From Actinomycetota bacterium (GTDB lineage Bacteria > Actinomycetota > Actinomycetes > Actinomycetales > Microbacteriaceae), in NCBI GenBank assembly GCA_009699665.1, contig WLNS01000075.1, positions 1 through 6,517 on the forward strand: a stretch of 6,517 bases of DNA. The letters run 5' to 3'. The position numbers were made by a program, and so were the translations under genes. This document shows, piece after piece, positions 1 through 5,981 of this stretch (positions are counted from its first letter, which is position 1; every line of letters starts with the position of its first letter). Below the pieces are notes generated by a model. That model ran no database searches. It was given only the letters and a program-made list of their open reading frames with translations, and had not been told where the DNA came from.

Positions 1-2
1 AA

Positions 3-173
3 AAAGTGAACGTCGATGGTGGTGCCATCGCCATCGGACATCCCCTCGGTGCCTCGGGGGCGCGCATCATTGGCCAGCTGGCCCGACGCCTCGAGGCCAA
101 TGGGGGCGGCATTGGTGTGGCTGCTATTTGTATCGGTGTGGGTCAGGGTTTGGCCGTTGTCCTCGAACGCTAA
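3..173 (+). CDS. Thiolase (acyl-CoA acetyltransferase), C-terminal fragment; probably beta-ketoadipyl-CoA thiolase (PcaF-type)
   Basis: The reading frame enters from the left edge and ends at TAA 171-173, giving 56 residues. They contain two late thiolase signatures: GGAIAIGHPLGASGAR, holding the active-site His of the GHP motif, and CIGVGQG near the C-terminus, holding the second catalytic Cys (CxG). This is the complete end of the C-terminal thiolase domain, so the gene looks intact here and is only cut by the window. Thiolases cleave 3-ketoacyl-CoA with CoA, or condense two acyl-CoAs, in the cytoplasm. The following gene is a PcaR-type IclR regulator, which suggests the substrate is beta-ketoadipyl-CoA (last step of the protocatechuate/catechol pathway, yielding succinyl-CoA and acetyl-CoA). 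That specificity is inferred from context; a fatty-acid or acetoacetyl-CoA thiolase cannot be excluded from the tail alone. Confidence 0.9.
   Translation, partial: KVNVDGGAIAIGHPLGASGARIIGQLARRLEANGGGIGVAAICIGVGQGLAVVLER
145..148 (+). promoter_or_regulatory. Ribosome binding site supporting the TTG start of the IclR regulator
   Basis: AGGG lies inside the thiolase coding end, 8 bases before TTG 157. No comparable purine-rich site precedes the other in-frame candidates (ATG 16, GTG 136). It therefore helps decide the start, although it is short. Confidence 0.45.
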
Positions 174-918
174 CGGCGAATTTGTTCAATCCCTTGAGCG
201 CGGGCTCGCCGTTGTGCGGTCTTTCTCGCGCGATCGGCCGCAGCAGACACTGACCGAGGTAGCCGGAGCAACGGGTTTGACACGCGCCACAGCGCGGCGA
301 TTCCTGATGACACTCGAATCGCTCGGCTACGCCACGAACGATGGAAAGGTGTGGCGCCTGACCGCGCGCGTGCTCGACCTTGGCTATAGCTATCTCTCGA
401 GTCTCGGCTTGCCCGAGGTCATCACGCCCCATCTGGAGCGCTTGGCCGCCACCGTGCACGAGTCGGCGAGCGCCGCTGTGTTAGACCTCACCGACATTGT
501 TTATGTTGCTCGCGTCGAGGGACGAAAGATCATGCGCGTGCAAATTACTATCGGCACGCGCTTTCCCGCCTACGTCACCTCCCTCGGGCGCGTCCTCATG
601 GCTTCGCTCGATCCGGGCCAGGCGCGAGCGCTTCTTGAGGCAAGCGACCGGCCCATCCTGACGCCGTTGACAACAACCGGGGTAAACGAGCTGGTCGCCG
701 AACTCGAACGAGTGCGAAGCGCCGGTTACAGCCTCGTCGACCAAGAGCTCGAGTTGGGCCTGCGATCCATCGCCGTGCCGCTGCGTAATCGGTCAGGGCA
801 GGTCGTGGCCGCCATCAACGTGTCAACGACGGCCACCGGGTCGCCCGCTGATGCCGTAGCGCTCGTCCTTCCCGCCCTGCGCGAGGCGCAGTCGAACATC
901 GAGCGCGAGATTGCCTAG
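157..918 (+). CDS. pcaR: IclR-family transcriptional regulator, PcaR/PcaU/PobR type
   Basis: This is a 253-residue DNA-binding regulator, the usual IclR length. An N-terminal winged helix-turn-helix (about residues 10-70) contains the recognition region LTEVAGATGLTRATARRFL (32-50). The effector-binding domain (about 80-253) carries family-typical stretches: IVYVARV (114-120), GTRFPAYVTSLGRVLMA (133-149) and DQELELGLRSIAVPLR (195-210). The opening EFVQSLERGLAVVRSF is characteristic of the subgroup that controls protocatechuate or p-hydroxybenzoate catabolism. I chose TTG 157 (MSSNANGEF...) because it matches family N-termini and has AGGG 8 bases upstream. A longer frame open from ATG 16 would only translate the thiolase region out of frame. 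The gene overlaps the thiolase stop by 17 bases, implying co-transcription and coupled translation. The effector (for example beta-ketoadipate) is inferred from the family, not shown here. Its stop codon interlocks with that of the opposing deaminase gene. Confidence 0.85.
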   Translation: MSSNANGEFVQSLERGLAVVRSFSRDRPQQTLTEVAGATGLTRATARRFLMTLESLGYATNDGKVWRLTARVLDLGYSYLSSLGLPEVITPHLERLAATVHESASAAVLDLTDIVYVARVEGRKIMRVQITIGTRFPAYVTSLGRVLMASLDPGQARALLEASDRPILTPLTTTGVNELVAELERVRSAGYSLVDQELELGLRSIAVPLRNRSGQVVAAINVSTTATGSPADAVALVLPALREAQSNIEREIA

Positions 919-2087
919 CCGGCGGCTCGTGCGTTAGCGATTGCATCGACAAAACCCTCGTGGATGATGTCGGCGAGTTCCTCGCGGTCTTCGAGGGGAA
1001 GGAACGCCGCAATCGCCGCGTTCAACTGGAAGGCCTCGAGATCAGCAAGGCCATAACCGAAGATCTCGGTCAGCAGCCCGAGCTCTCGGGTAAGCGTGGT
1101 TCCGCTCACGGTTCGATTGTCGGTGCTGACCGTAACCGAGAAGCCGAGTTGATAAAAAAGGTCAAACGGATGGTCGTCAAGACGCGACCCGCGGGCCGCA
1201 ATCGCACCGGTTTGCAGGTTCGACGTCGGACACATCTCGAGGGCGATTCCTCGATCCCGCACCCAGCGCGCCACATCTCCGAGGCTCACCGTTGTGGCAT
1301 CGTCGTCGACCTCCTCGACAACAATGTCTTCGGACAGTCGCACACCGTGTCCCAAGCGCAGCGCGTAACCATCGACAATCGCACTCTCGATGCTCGACAC
1401 GCCATCCGCTTCGCCCGCATGAATCGTGGTCGGAAACATGTTCTCGGCCAGCAGCCGAAAGGCCGGGGCATGCCGCGCGGGCGGAAAGCCCAGCTCGGCA
1501 CCAGCGATATCAAAGCCGACGACGCCGTTGTTGCGATGACGCAGGGCAAGTTCGGCAATCTCTAATGACCGGTCAGCGTGGCGCATCGCCGTAATGAGCT
1601 GACCGATGCGAATCTCTTGTCCGAGTGCCGCCGCGTCTTGAATGCCCTGGGCAATGCCCTGCTCGACGAACTCAACGGTTTGATCCAGCGTCAAGCCACG
1701 CGTGAGGTGTTGCTCGGGGGCCCAACGCAATTCCCCATAAACGACGCCATCCTGAGCGAGGTCAATCACGGCTTCTCGGGCAACTCGGGTAAGACCTTCG
1801 GACGTCTGCATGAGAGCCGTGTTGAGGTCGAAAATCTTGAGATACTCGACGAGCGAGCCCGACTCGGATTGACGCACAATCCACTGGGCCAATTCATCTG
1901 CCGTCATCGCGCGAATATCACCCGACGCCGCCACCGAAGCTGGTACCTCAACGTCGCCAGATTACAACATTTCCAAAATCGTTTCGGGGCGAATTCCCCC
2001 GTCAAGGTGGTCGTGCAGAGAAACCTTGGGCAGGCTCGCGAGATCGACGCCGTCGAGTGTCCATTCCATGGGCTCTTCCTTACTCAT
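915..2087 (-). pseudogene. add: Adenosine deaminase, interrupted by an in-frame TAA at codon 42
   Basis: Read through one stop, this frame encodes 390 positions of a complete adenosine deaminase (adenosine + water to inosine + ammonia; purine salvage, cytoplasm, Zn-dependent). The first 41 codons from ATG 2087 include SLHDHLDGGIRPETI with the metal-binding HxH (H25, H27). Codon 42 is TAA (1964-1962), and homology resumes at once in the same frame (SGDVEVP...). Downstream, in full-frame numbering, are HAGE (H223; catalytic Glu226), LGHGVRL (H247), MCPTSNLQTGA (about 285-295) and STDNR (metal Asp323). The Asn after that Asp, where many deaminases have a second Asp, is what I recall from other actinobacterial enzymes. 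Reinitiation at GTG 1934 would give a 339-residue product without HxH, which should be inactive. The ATG overlaps the stop of the upstream guanylyltransferase gene (TGATG), and no other disruption is seen. It is either a true recent pseudogene or a single-base error. Confidence 0.88.
1962..1964 (-). other. Premature TAA stop codon inside the adenosine deaminase frame
   Basis: On the minus strand the codons run ATT TTG GAA ATG TTG TAA TCT GGC GAC GTT. The frame is otherwise uninterrupted from ATG 2087 to TAG 917-915. One substitution from CAA (Gln), GAA (Glu) or AAA (Lys) would produce it. The codon sits between the HxH metal motif and the rest of the barrel, separating essential residues. Confidence 0.93.
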
Positions 2088-3208
2088 CAGAGAACGTCGT
2101 CTCGGCCGGCCAGTCGCAGGGCATCGACAACGTTCTTTACTCGCTGCGCGTGGGCAATGGTCGTGACCAACAATGCGTCCGGCGTATCGACCACAACGAT
2201 GTCTTTGACCCCGACGAGGGCAATCGTTCGCCCCGAGTCCGCGACAACGATTCCGTTGGCAGAGTCTGACAGCACGCGCGCGCTCTCGCCCAGAATGGCG
2301 AGGTCGGTTTTGTGGCCGTTCGAGTGAAGCTTGGCAATCGAGGCAAAGTCACCCACGTCGTCCCAATCAAACTCTCCCGGAATCACCACCATGTTTCCGT
2401 GGGCCGCGGCTGGTTCGGCCACGCTGTAGTCGAGCGCGATCTTGGTGAGTCCGGGCCACACGCGATCAACCACAAGAGCGCGCTTGGGCGTATCCCAGGC
2501 CTCTGCGAGTTCCATCAGCCCGGCGTACATCTGTGGCTGCGTCTCAGCAAGAACATCAAGAATGACCCGTGCCTGGGCAATAAACATGCCGGCATTCCAC
2601 AAATAGTCGCCGCTCGCCAGGTACTTCTCGGCCACTGCCTGCGTGGGCTTTTCAACGAACTCGTCTACCGTCAACGCGGTGGGTGCTCCGACGATACCCG
2701 CCGCCTGGGTCGCCTTGATGTAGCCAAAACCAATGGCGGGTTCGGTGGGCCGAATACCAATGGTGACGATCGATCCCGATTGGGCGGCCAGCACCGCCTC
2801 GCGCACGGCCATCTCAAAGAAGCGTGTGCCCCGAATCACATGGTCGGCCGCAAACGACCCGATGACAACACCGGGCTCTCGTTTTTCGAGGATGGCGGCG
2901 GCGAGGCCAACCGCCGCTGACGAATCACGAGGTTCCGTCTCAAGCACGAGATTGTTGTCTGCGAGCTCGGGAAGTTGCGCTTCGACGGCACTGCGATGTG
3001 CCCGTCCCGTCACCACCATGATGCGACCGTCGCCGGTGAGGGGGGCAAGCCTGTCCCACGTGGCGCGAAGCAATGAACTGCCCGTGCCCGCGAGATCGTG
3101 CAGAAACTTAGGTGCCTCCGCGCGCGACAGCGGCCATAGCCGAGCACCGATTCCACCGGCCGGAATAACGGCGTGAAAGAGTGAGATGGGAGCAACCGTG
3201 GGTGTCAC
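2087..3208 (-). CDS. manC: Mannose-1-phosphate guanylyltransferase (GDP-mannose pyrophosphorylase)
   Basis: This 373-residue cytoplasmic enzyme joins mannose-1-phosphate and GTP to give GDP-mannose and pyrophosphate, supplying mannose for glycolipids, glycans and exopolysaccharide. The N-terminal nucleotidyltransferase domain has the signature GGIGARLWPLSRAEAPKF (18-35), with the GxGxR loop and the Lys of PKF. Further landmarks are ETEPRDSSAA (90-99), ADH (121-123), GFGYI (160-164), FVEKP (184-188), LWNAGMF (203-209), DYSVAE (260-265) and WDDVGDF (282-288). The length fits the single-domain form; the C-terminal isomerase domain of bifunctional ManC/AlgA proteins is absent. The start is GTG 3208, with GGTAGG eight bases upstream, although a -10-like TAGGCT placed six bases before the GTG could instead produce a leaderless mRNA. 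The stop TGA overlaps the ATG of the deaminase gene by one base, so the two were probably one transcription unit. It diverges from sdhC. The name manB is also used for this enzyme in some actinobacteria. Confidence 0.93.
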   Translation of the reverse strand: MTPTVAPISLFHAVIPAGGIGARLWPLSRAEAPKFLHDLAGTGSSLLRATWDRLAPLTGDGRIMVVTGRAHRSAVEAQLPELADNNLVLETEPRDSSAAVGLAAAILEKREPGVVIGSFAADHVIRGTRFFEMAVREAVLAAQSGSIVTIGIRPTEPAIGFGYIKATQAAGIVGAPTALTVDEFVEKPTQAVAEKYLASGDYLWNAGMFIAQARVILDVLAETQPQMYAGLMELAEAWDTPKRALVVDRVWPGLTKIALDYSVAEPAAAHGNMVVIPGEFDWDDVGDFASIAKLHSNGHKTDLAILGESARVLSDSANGIVVADSGRTIALVGVKDIVVVDTPDALLVTTIAHAQRVKNVVDALRLAGRDDVL

Positions 3209-3211
3209 AGG
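3203..3211. repeat. Direct repeat TGTCACAGG, copy 1
   Basis: Exact 9-base repeat of the copy at 3233-3241, with a start-to-start distance of 30 bases (about three helical turns). It overlaps the GTG start of the guanylyltransferase gene on the other strand and contains GTCACA, the -35 candidate for sdh. Whether a protein binds it is not known from the sequence. Confidence 0.55.
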
Positions 3212-3232
3212 GCAAGCCTACCGGCGTAGTCT
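3204..3232 (+). promoter_or_regulatory. Candidate sigma-70-type promoter of the sdhCDAB operon
   Basis: GTCACA (3204-3209, four of six against TTGACA) and TAGTCT (3227-3232, TAnnnT form) are separated by 17 bases. Transcription would begin near 3239, giving a leader of about 35 bases that includes the sdhC ribosome binding site. The match is modest, but this is the only region upstream of sdhC not occupied by the divergent gene. Confidence 0.4.
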
Positions 3233-3234
3233 TG
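3213..3234. repeat. Imperfect inverted repeat in the divergent promoter region
   Basis: The arms CAAG-n-CTAC and GTAG-n-CTTG flank a four-base centre CGGC, so 8 of 9 arm positions pair. The two arms contain TAGTCT (3227-3232, + strand) and TAGGCT (3220-3215, - strand), both of TAnnnT -10 form and pointing outward. The dyad may be an operator, or may simply reflect two similar -10 elements back to back. It is followed by no T-run and lies between gene starts, so a terminator is unlikely. Confidence 0.5.
3215..3220 (-). promoter_or_regulatory. Candidate -10 element for a leaderless manC transcript
   Basis: TAGGCT on the minus strand ends six bases before GTG 3208, the spacing expected if transcription starts at the first base of the start codon, a common arrangement in actinobacteria. 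No convincing -35 is seen at 16-18 bases; GTGACA occurs only 12 bases upstream. Confidence 0.35.
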
Positions 3235-3241
3235 TCACAGG
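3233..3241. repeat. Direct repeat TGTCACAGG, copy 2
   Basis: Second exact copy, lying just downstream of the sdh -10 candidate and around its expected transcription start. A repressor bound here on the same helical face as copy 1 would cover the sdh promoter; this is inference. Confidence 0.55.
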
Positions 3242-3258
3242 ATTTTCTGCGAACGAAC

Positions 3259-3267
3259 GAGGAAAGG
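3259..3267 (+). promoter_or_regulatory. Ribosome binding site of sdhC, fixing the GTG 3274 start
   Basis: GAGGAAAGG ends six bases before GTG 3274. It rules against the in-frame ATG at 3181, which lies inside the divergent manC gene, and against TTG 3268, which directly abuts the site. Confidence 0.75.
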
Positions 3268-3273
3268 TTGACC

Positions 3274-3693
3274 GTGTCTGTAGCGTCCGCATCTCGCGCC
3301 GCAAAGACCACGCCTCGACCCGGTGGCACGCTCTACCGCGGCCACGAGGGAATGTGGTCGTGGGTATTGCACCGAATTACCGGTGTCGCAATTTTCTTCT
3401 TCTTGCTCGTTCACATTCTCGATACGGCCTTGGTGCGATTGAGTCCCGAGGCGTATAACGCTGTCATTGCGTCGTACAAGAACCCACTGATGGGCATCGG
3501 CGAAATTGGTCTGGTGGGAGCCATCGTGTTCCACGCCCTCAATGGCCTCCGCATTATCGCTATCGACTACTGGAGCAAGGGCGTGAAATATCAGCGCGCC
3601 ATGTTCTGGACGGTCATTGGGGTCTGGGCGTTACTCATGATCGCCTTCGTTCCCCGGCAGATTATGGTCATCCTTTCGGAGGTGCAGGGCTGA
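3274..3693 (+). CDS. sdhC: Succinate dehydrogenase cytochrome b556 membrane anchor subunit
   Basis: This 139-residue integral membrane protein is one of two anchors holding complex II in the cytoplasmic membrane and shaping the quinone site and heme pocket. The soluble N-terminus leads to RGTLYRG-like and SWVLHRITGV segments (29-38), the SdhC signature with HRxTG. Three hydrophobic helices follow at about 31-54, 73-97 and 109-134. His47 (LLVHILD) and His87 (IVFHALNG) lie in helices 1 and 2 and are heme-ligand candidates; sequence alone does not decide which is used. GTG 3274 is preferred on the strength of GAGGAAAGG upstream; the frame is open further 5' but only into the manC region. The stop TGA shares its A with the ATG of sdhD (TGATG), so translation is probably coupled. 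It is the first gene of sdhCDAB. Confidence 0.93.
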   Translation: MSVASASRAAKTTPRPGGTLYRGHEGMWSWVLHRITGVAIFFFLLVHILDTALVRLSPEAYNAVIASYKNPLMGIGEIGLVGAIVFHALNGLRIIAIDYWSKGVKYQRAMFWTVIGVWALLMIAFVPRQIMVILSEVQG

Positions 3694-4145
3694 TGAGCAC
3701 CATCGCAACCCCCCGCTCGCCCTACACGAGAACTCCTCGTCGTGGCATCAACTGGGAAAAAGCCGGCTGGGTCTACATGCGCGTTTCGGGCGTCGTGCTC
3801 GTCGTTCTTATTTTGGGTCACCTCTTCGTCAACCTCGTTCTGGGCGAAGGTGTGAAGGGAATCGATTTTGCTTTTGTGGCCGGCAAATGGGCCAGCCCCT
3901 TCTGGCAGGTCTGGGACGTTCTGATGCTGTGGTTGGCCCTCATCCACGGAGCCAACGGCATGCGCACCATCGTGAACGACTACGCCAGCAACCGAGGCCT
4001 GCGTGTCACCATGAAGACCTTCATCGGCCTAGCCGCGGTTATTCTCATCGTGCTCGGCACCCTCGTCGCGACAACATTCGACCCGTGCCCTCAGGTCAGT
4101 CCTGAACAGCTCAATCTCCTCCCGTCGTTCTGTCCTCCGCAGTAA
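3693..4145 (+). CDS. sdhD: Succinate dehydrogenase hydrophobic membrane anchor subunit
   Basis: This 150-residue second anchor of complex II pairs with SdhC to form the membrane domain for quinone reduction. Helices are visible at about 26-50 (GWVYMRVSGVVLVVLILGHLF), 68-92 and 107-128. His43 (LGHLFVN) and His85 (LIHGANGMR) are in helices 1 and 2 and are heme or quinone-site candidates; the HGxNGxR pattern is typical of this family. A tail of about 20 residues after the last helix carries Cys132 and Cys147, of no known role. ATG 3693 overlaps the sdhC stop, and GGAGG (3678-3682) lies ten bases before it within sdhC. The gene ends 30 bases before sdhA. Separate C and D anchors distinguish this enzyme from the single-anchor type found in some actinobacteria. 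Confidence 0.92.
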   Translation: MSTIATPRSPYTRTPRRGINWEKAGWVYMRVSGVVLVVLILGHLFVNLVLGEGVKGIDFAFVAGKWASPFWQVWDVLMLWLALIHGANGMRTIVNDYASNRGLRVTMKTFIGLAAVILIVLGTLVATTFDPCPQVSPEQLNLLPSFCPPQ

Positions 4146-4175
4146 TCGACTCGCCTCTCAACCGGAAGAAACATC

Positions 4176-5978
4176 GTGAGCACAGCTAATGAAACGCCCC
4201 AGCTCGTGGATGGCGTCTACTACCACGTCTACGACATCGTCATCGTGGGAGCTGGTGGGGCCGGCATGCGCGCAGCTATCGAGGCCGGACCCCATGCCAA
4301 GACGGCCGTCATTTCGAAGCTTTACCCCACGCGGTCTCACACGGGCGCAGCGCAGGGAGGCATGGCAGCAGCCCTGGCCAACGTCGAGGAAGATAGCTGG
4401 GAGTGGCACACCTTCGACACCGTCAAGGGTGGCGACTATCTGGTTGACCAAGATGCTGCCGAGATTCTTGCCAAGGAAGCTATCGACGCCGTCATCGACT
4501 TAGAGAACATGGGACTGCCGTTCAACCGCACCCCTGAGGGAAAGATTGACCAGCGACGCTTCGGTGGCCACACTCGTGACCACGGAAAAGCGCCCGTTCG
4601 TCGTGCCTGCTATGCGGCCGACCGCACGGGCCACATGATTCTGCAGACGCTCTTTCAAAACTGCGTCAAGCACGGTATCGAGTTCTACAACGAGTTCTAC
4701 GTGCTCGATGTGGTGATGACCACCGAGAAGGGCAAGAAGGTTCCCTCCGGAGTCGTCGCCTACGAACTGGCCACCGGAGCGATCCACGTATTCCAGTCGA
4801 AGGCCATCATTTTCGCCACGGGCGGTTTTGGCAAAATTTATAAAACCACCTCGAACGCGCACACCCTGACGGGTGACGGCGTGGGCATCATGTGGCGCAA
4901 GGGCATCCCGCTCGAAGACATGGAGTTCTACCAATTCCACCCCACCGGCCTGGCCGGTCTGGGCATCCTGCTCACCGAGGGTGCGCGCGGCGAGGGAGCA
5001 ATCCTGCGTAACGCCAACGGCGAACGCTTTATGGAGCGCTACGCCCCGACCATCAAAGACCTCGCTCCGCGCGACATCATCTCGCGATGCATGGTGCAAG
5101 AGGTTGTCGAAGGTCGCGGTGCCGGACCCAACAAGGACTACGTCCTTCTCGACTGCACGCACCTCGGTGCCGAAGTGCTCGAGACCAAGCTGCCCGACAT
5201 CACCGAGTTCGCGCGTACCTACCTCGGCATCGACCCCGTCACTGAACCCGTACCCGTCATGCCCACGGCCCACTACGCCATGGGCGGCATCCCCACCAAC
5301 ATTCAGGCCGAGGTGCTGGCCGACAATGACACCGTCATCCCCGGCCTCTACGCAGCAGGCGAGTGCGCATGCGTTTCGGTGCACGGCTCAAACCGCCTCG
5401 GCACCAACTCGCTGCTCGACATCAACGTGTTCGGCAAGCGCGCCGGTCGTTATGCCGTCGAGTATGCCAAGAAGGCCAAGCTGCCCGTGCTGCCCAAGAA
5501 CCCGGCCGACGGTGTCATCACGCTCGTCGAGCAGATTCGCAACGGCAGTGGCACCGAACGTGTCGCATCCATCCGCAAAGAACTTCAAGAAAGCATGGAC
5601 CGCAACGCCCAGGTGTTCCGCACCGAGGAGTCGCTCAAGGAACAGACCGAAATCATTCAGGGTCTGCGCGAGCGCTACAAGAACATTTCGATTCACGACA
5701 AGGGCGAGCGCTTCAACACCGACCTCTTAGAAGCCATTGAGCTGGGCTTCCTGCTCGACCTCGCCGAGGTGACCGTCTATTCCGCCCGCAATCGCAAAGA
5801 GAGCCGCGGCGGACACATGCGCGACGATTTTCCCGATCGCAACGATAAGAAGTACATGGTGCATACCATGGCCTACCTCACGGGCGACGCCGAGTCGTCG
5901 CATGCGGGAGACCACATCAAGCTCGACTGGAAGCCGGTCGTCATCACGAACTACCAGCCCATGGAGAGGAAGTACTAG
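4176..5978 (+). CDS. sdhA: Succinate dehydrogenase flavoprotein subunit
   Basis: This 600-residue catalytic subunit, of normal family length, oxidises succinate to fumarate on the cytoplasmic face and passes electrons to SdhB. The FAD-binding start IVGAGGAGMRAA is at 23-34. SHTGAAQGGM (54-63) contains His55, the expected covalent FAD attachment. Active-site landmarks are HPTG (His255), LTEGARGEG (266-274), APRD (Arg299, the expected proton donor), PTAHYAMGGI (His366) and SVHGSNRLGTNSLL (Arg407). The C-terminal region has ARNRKESRGGHMRDDFP near residues 542-558. All key residues appear intact. The start is GTG 4176, seven bases after GGAAG (4164-4168). The family includes fumarate reductases and L-aspartate oxidase, but the covalent-FAD His and the neighbouring sdhC, sdhD and sdhB fix the assignment. 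Confidence 0.97.
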   Translation: MSTANETPQLVDGVYYHVYDIVIVGAGGAGMRAAIEAGPHAKTAVISKLYPTRSHTGAAQGGMAAALANVEEDSWEWHTFDTVKGGDYLVDQDAAEILAKEAIDAVIDLENMGLPFNRTPEGKIDQRRFGGHTRDHGKAPVRRACYAADRTGHMILQTLFQNCVKHGIEFYNEFYVLDVVMTTEKGKKVPSGVVAYELATGAIHVFQSKAIIFATGGFGKIYKTTSNAHTLTGDGVGIMWRKGIPLEDMEFYQFHPTGLAGLGILLTEGARGEGAILRNANGERFMERYAPTIKDLAPRDIISRCMVQEVVEGRGAGPNKDYVLLDCTHLGAEVLETKLPDITEFARTYLGIDPVTEPVPVMPTAHYAMGGIPTNIQAEVLADNDTVIPGLYAAGECACVSVHGSNRLGTNSLLDINVFGKRAGRYAVEYAKKAKLPVLPKNPADGVITLVEQIRNGSGTERVASIRKELQESMDRNAQVFRTEESLKEQTEIIQGLRERYKNISIHDKGERFNTDLLEAIELGFLLDLAEVTVYSARNRKESRGGHMRDDFPDRNDKKYMVHTMAYLTGDAESSHAGDHIKLDWKPVVITNYQPMERKY

Positions 5979-5981
5979 ATC

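Noticed and set aside
16..156. N-terminal extension of the IclR regulator to ATG 16
   Set aside because: These codons are an out-of-frame reading of the thiolase end; the residues do not resemble an IclR N-terminus and no ribosome binding site precedes ATG 16.
1962..1964. Programmed recoding (selenocysteine or pyrrolysine) at the deaminase stop
   Set aside because: The codon is TAA, not TGA or TAG, and the position is not a known catalytic residue of the family.
1578..2327. A 249-codon open frame on the plus strand
   Set aside because: It lies antisense across the deaminase and guanylyltransferase genes, both with clear family motifs. Its product shows no recognisable domain and is typical of GC-rich shadow frames.
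3181..3273. Longer SdhC starting at ATG 3181
   Set aside because: It would overlap the manC start region. The strong GAGGAAAGG site directs initiation to GTG 3274, which also gives the normal SdhC length.
4146..4175. Terminator or internal promoter between sdhD and sdhA
   Set aside because: The 30-base gap holds the sdhA ribosome binding site only; no hairpin, T-run or convincing promoter hexamers were seen.
4500..5384. A 294-codon minus-strand open frame opposite sdhA
   Set aside because: sdhA is unambiguous on the plus strand with all catalytic motifs; the opposite frame is a by-product of its codon bias.
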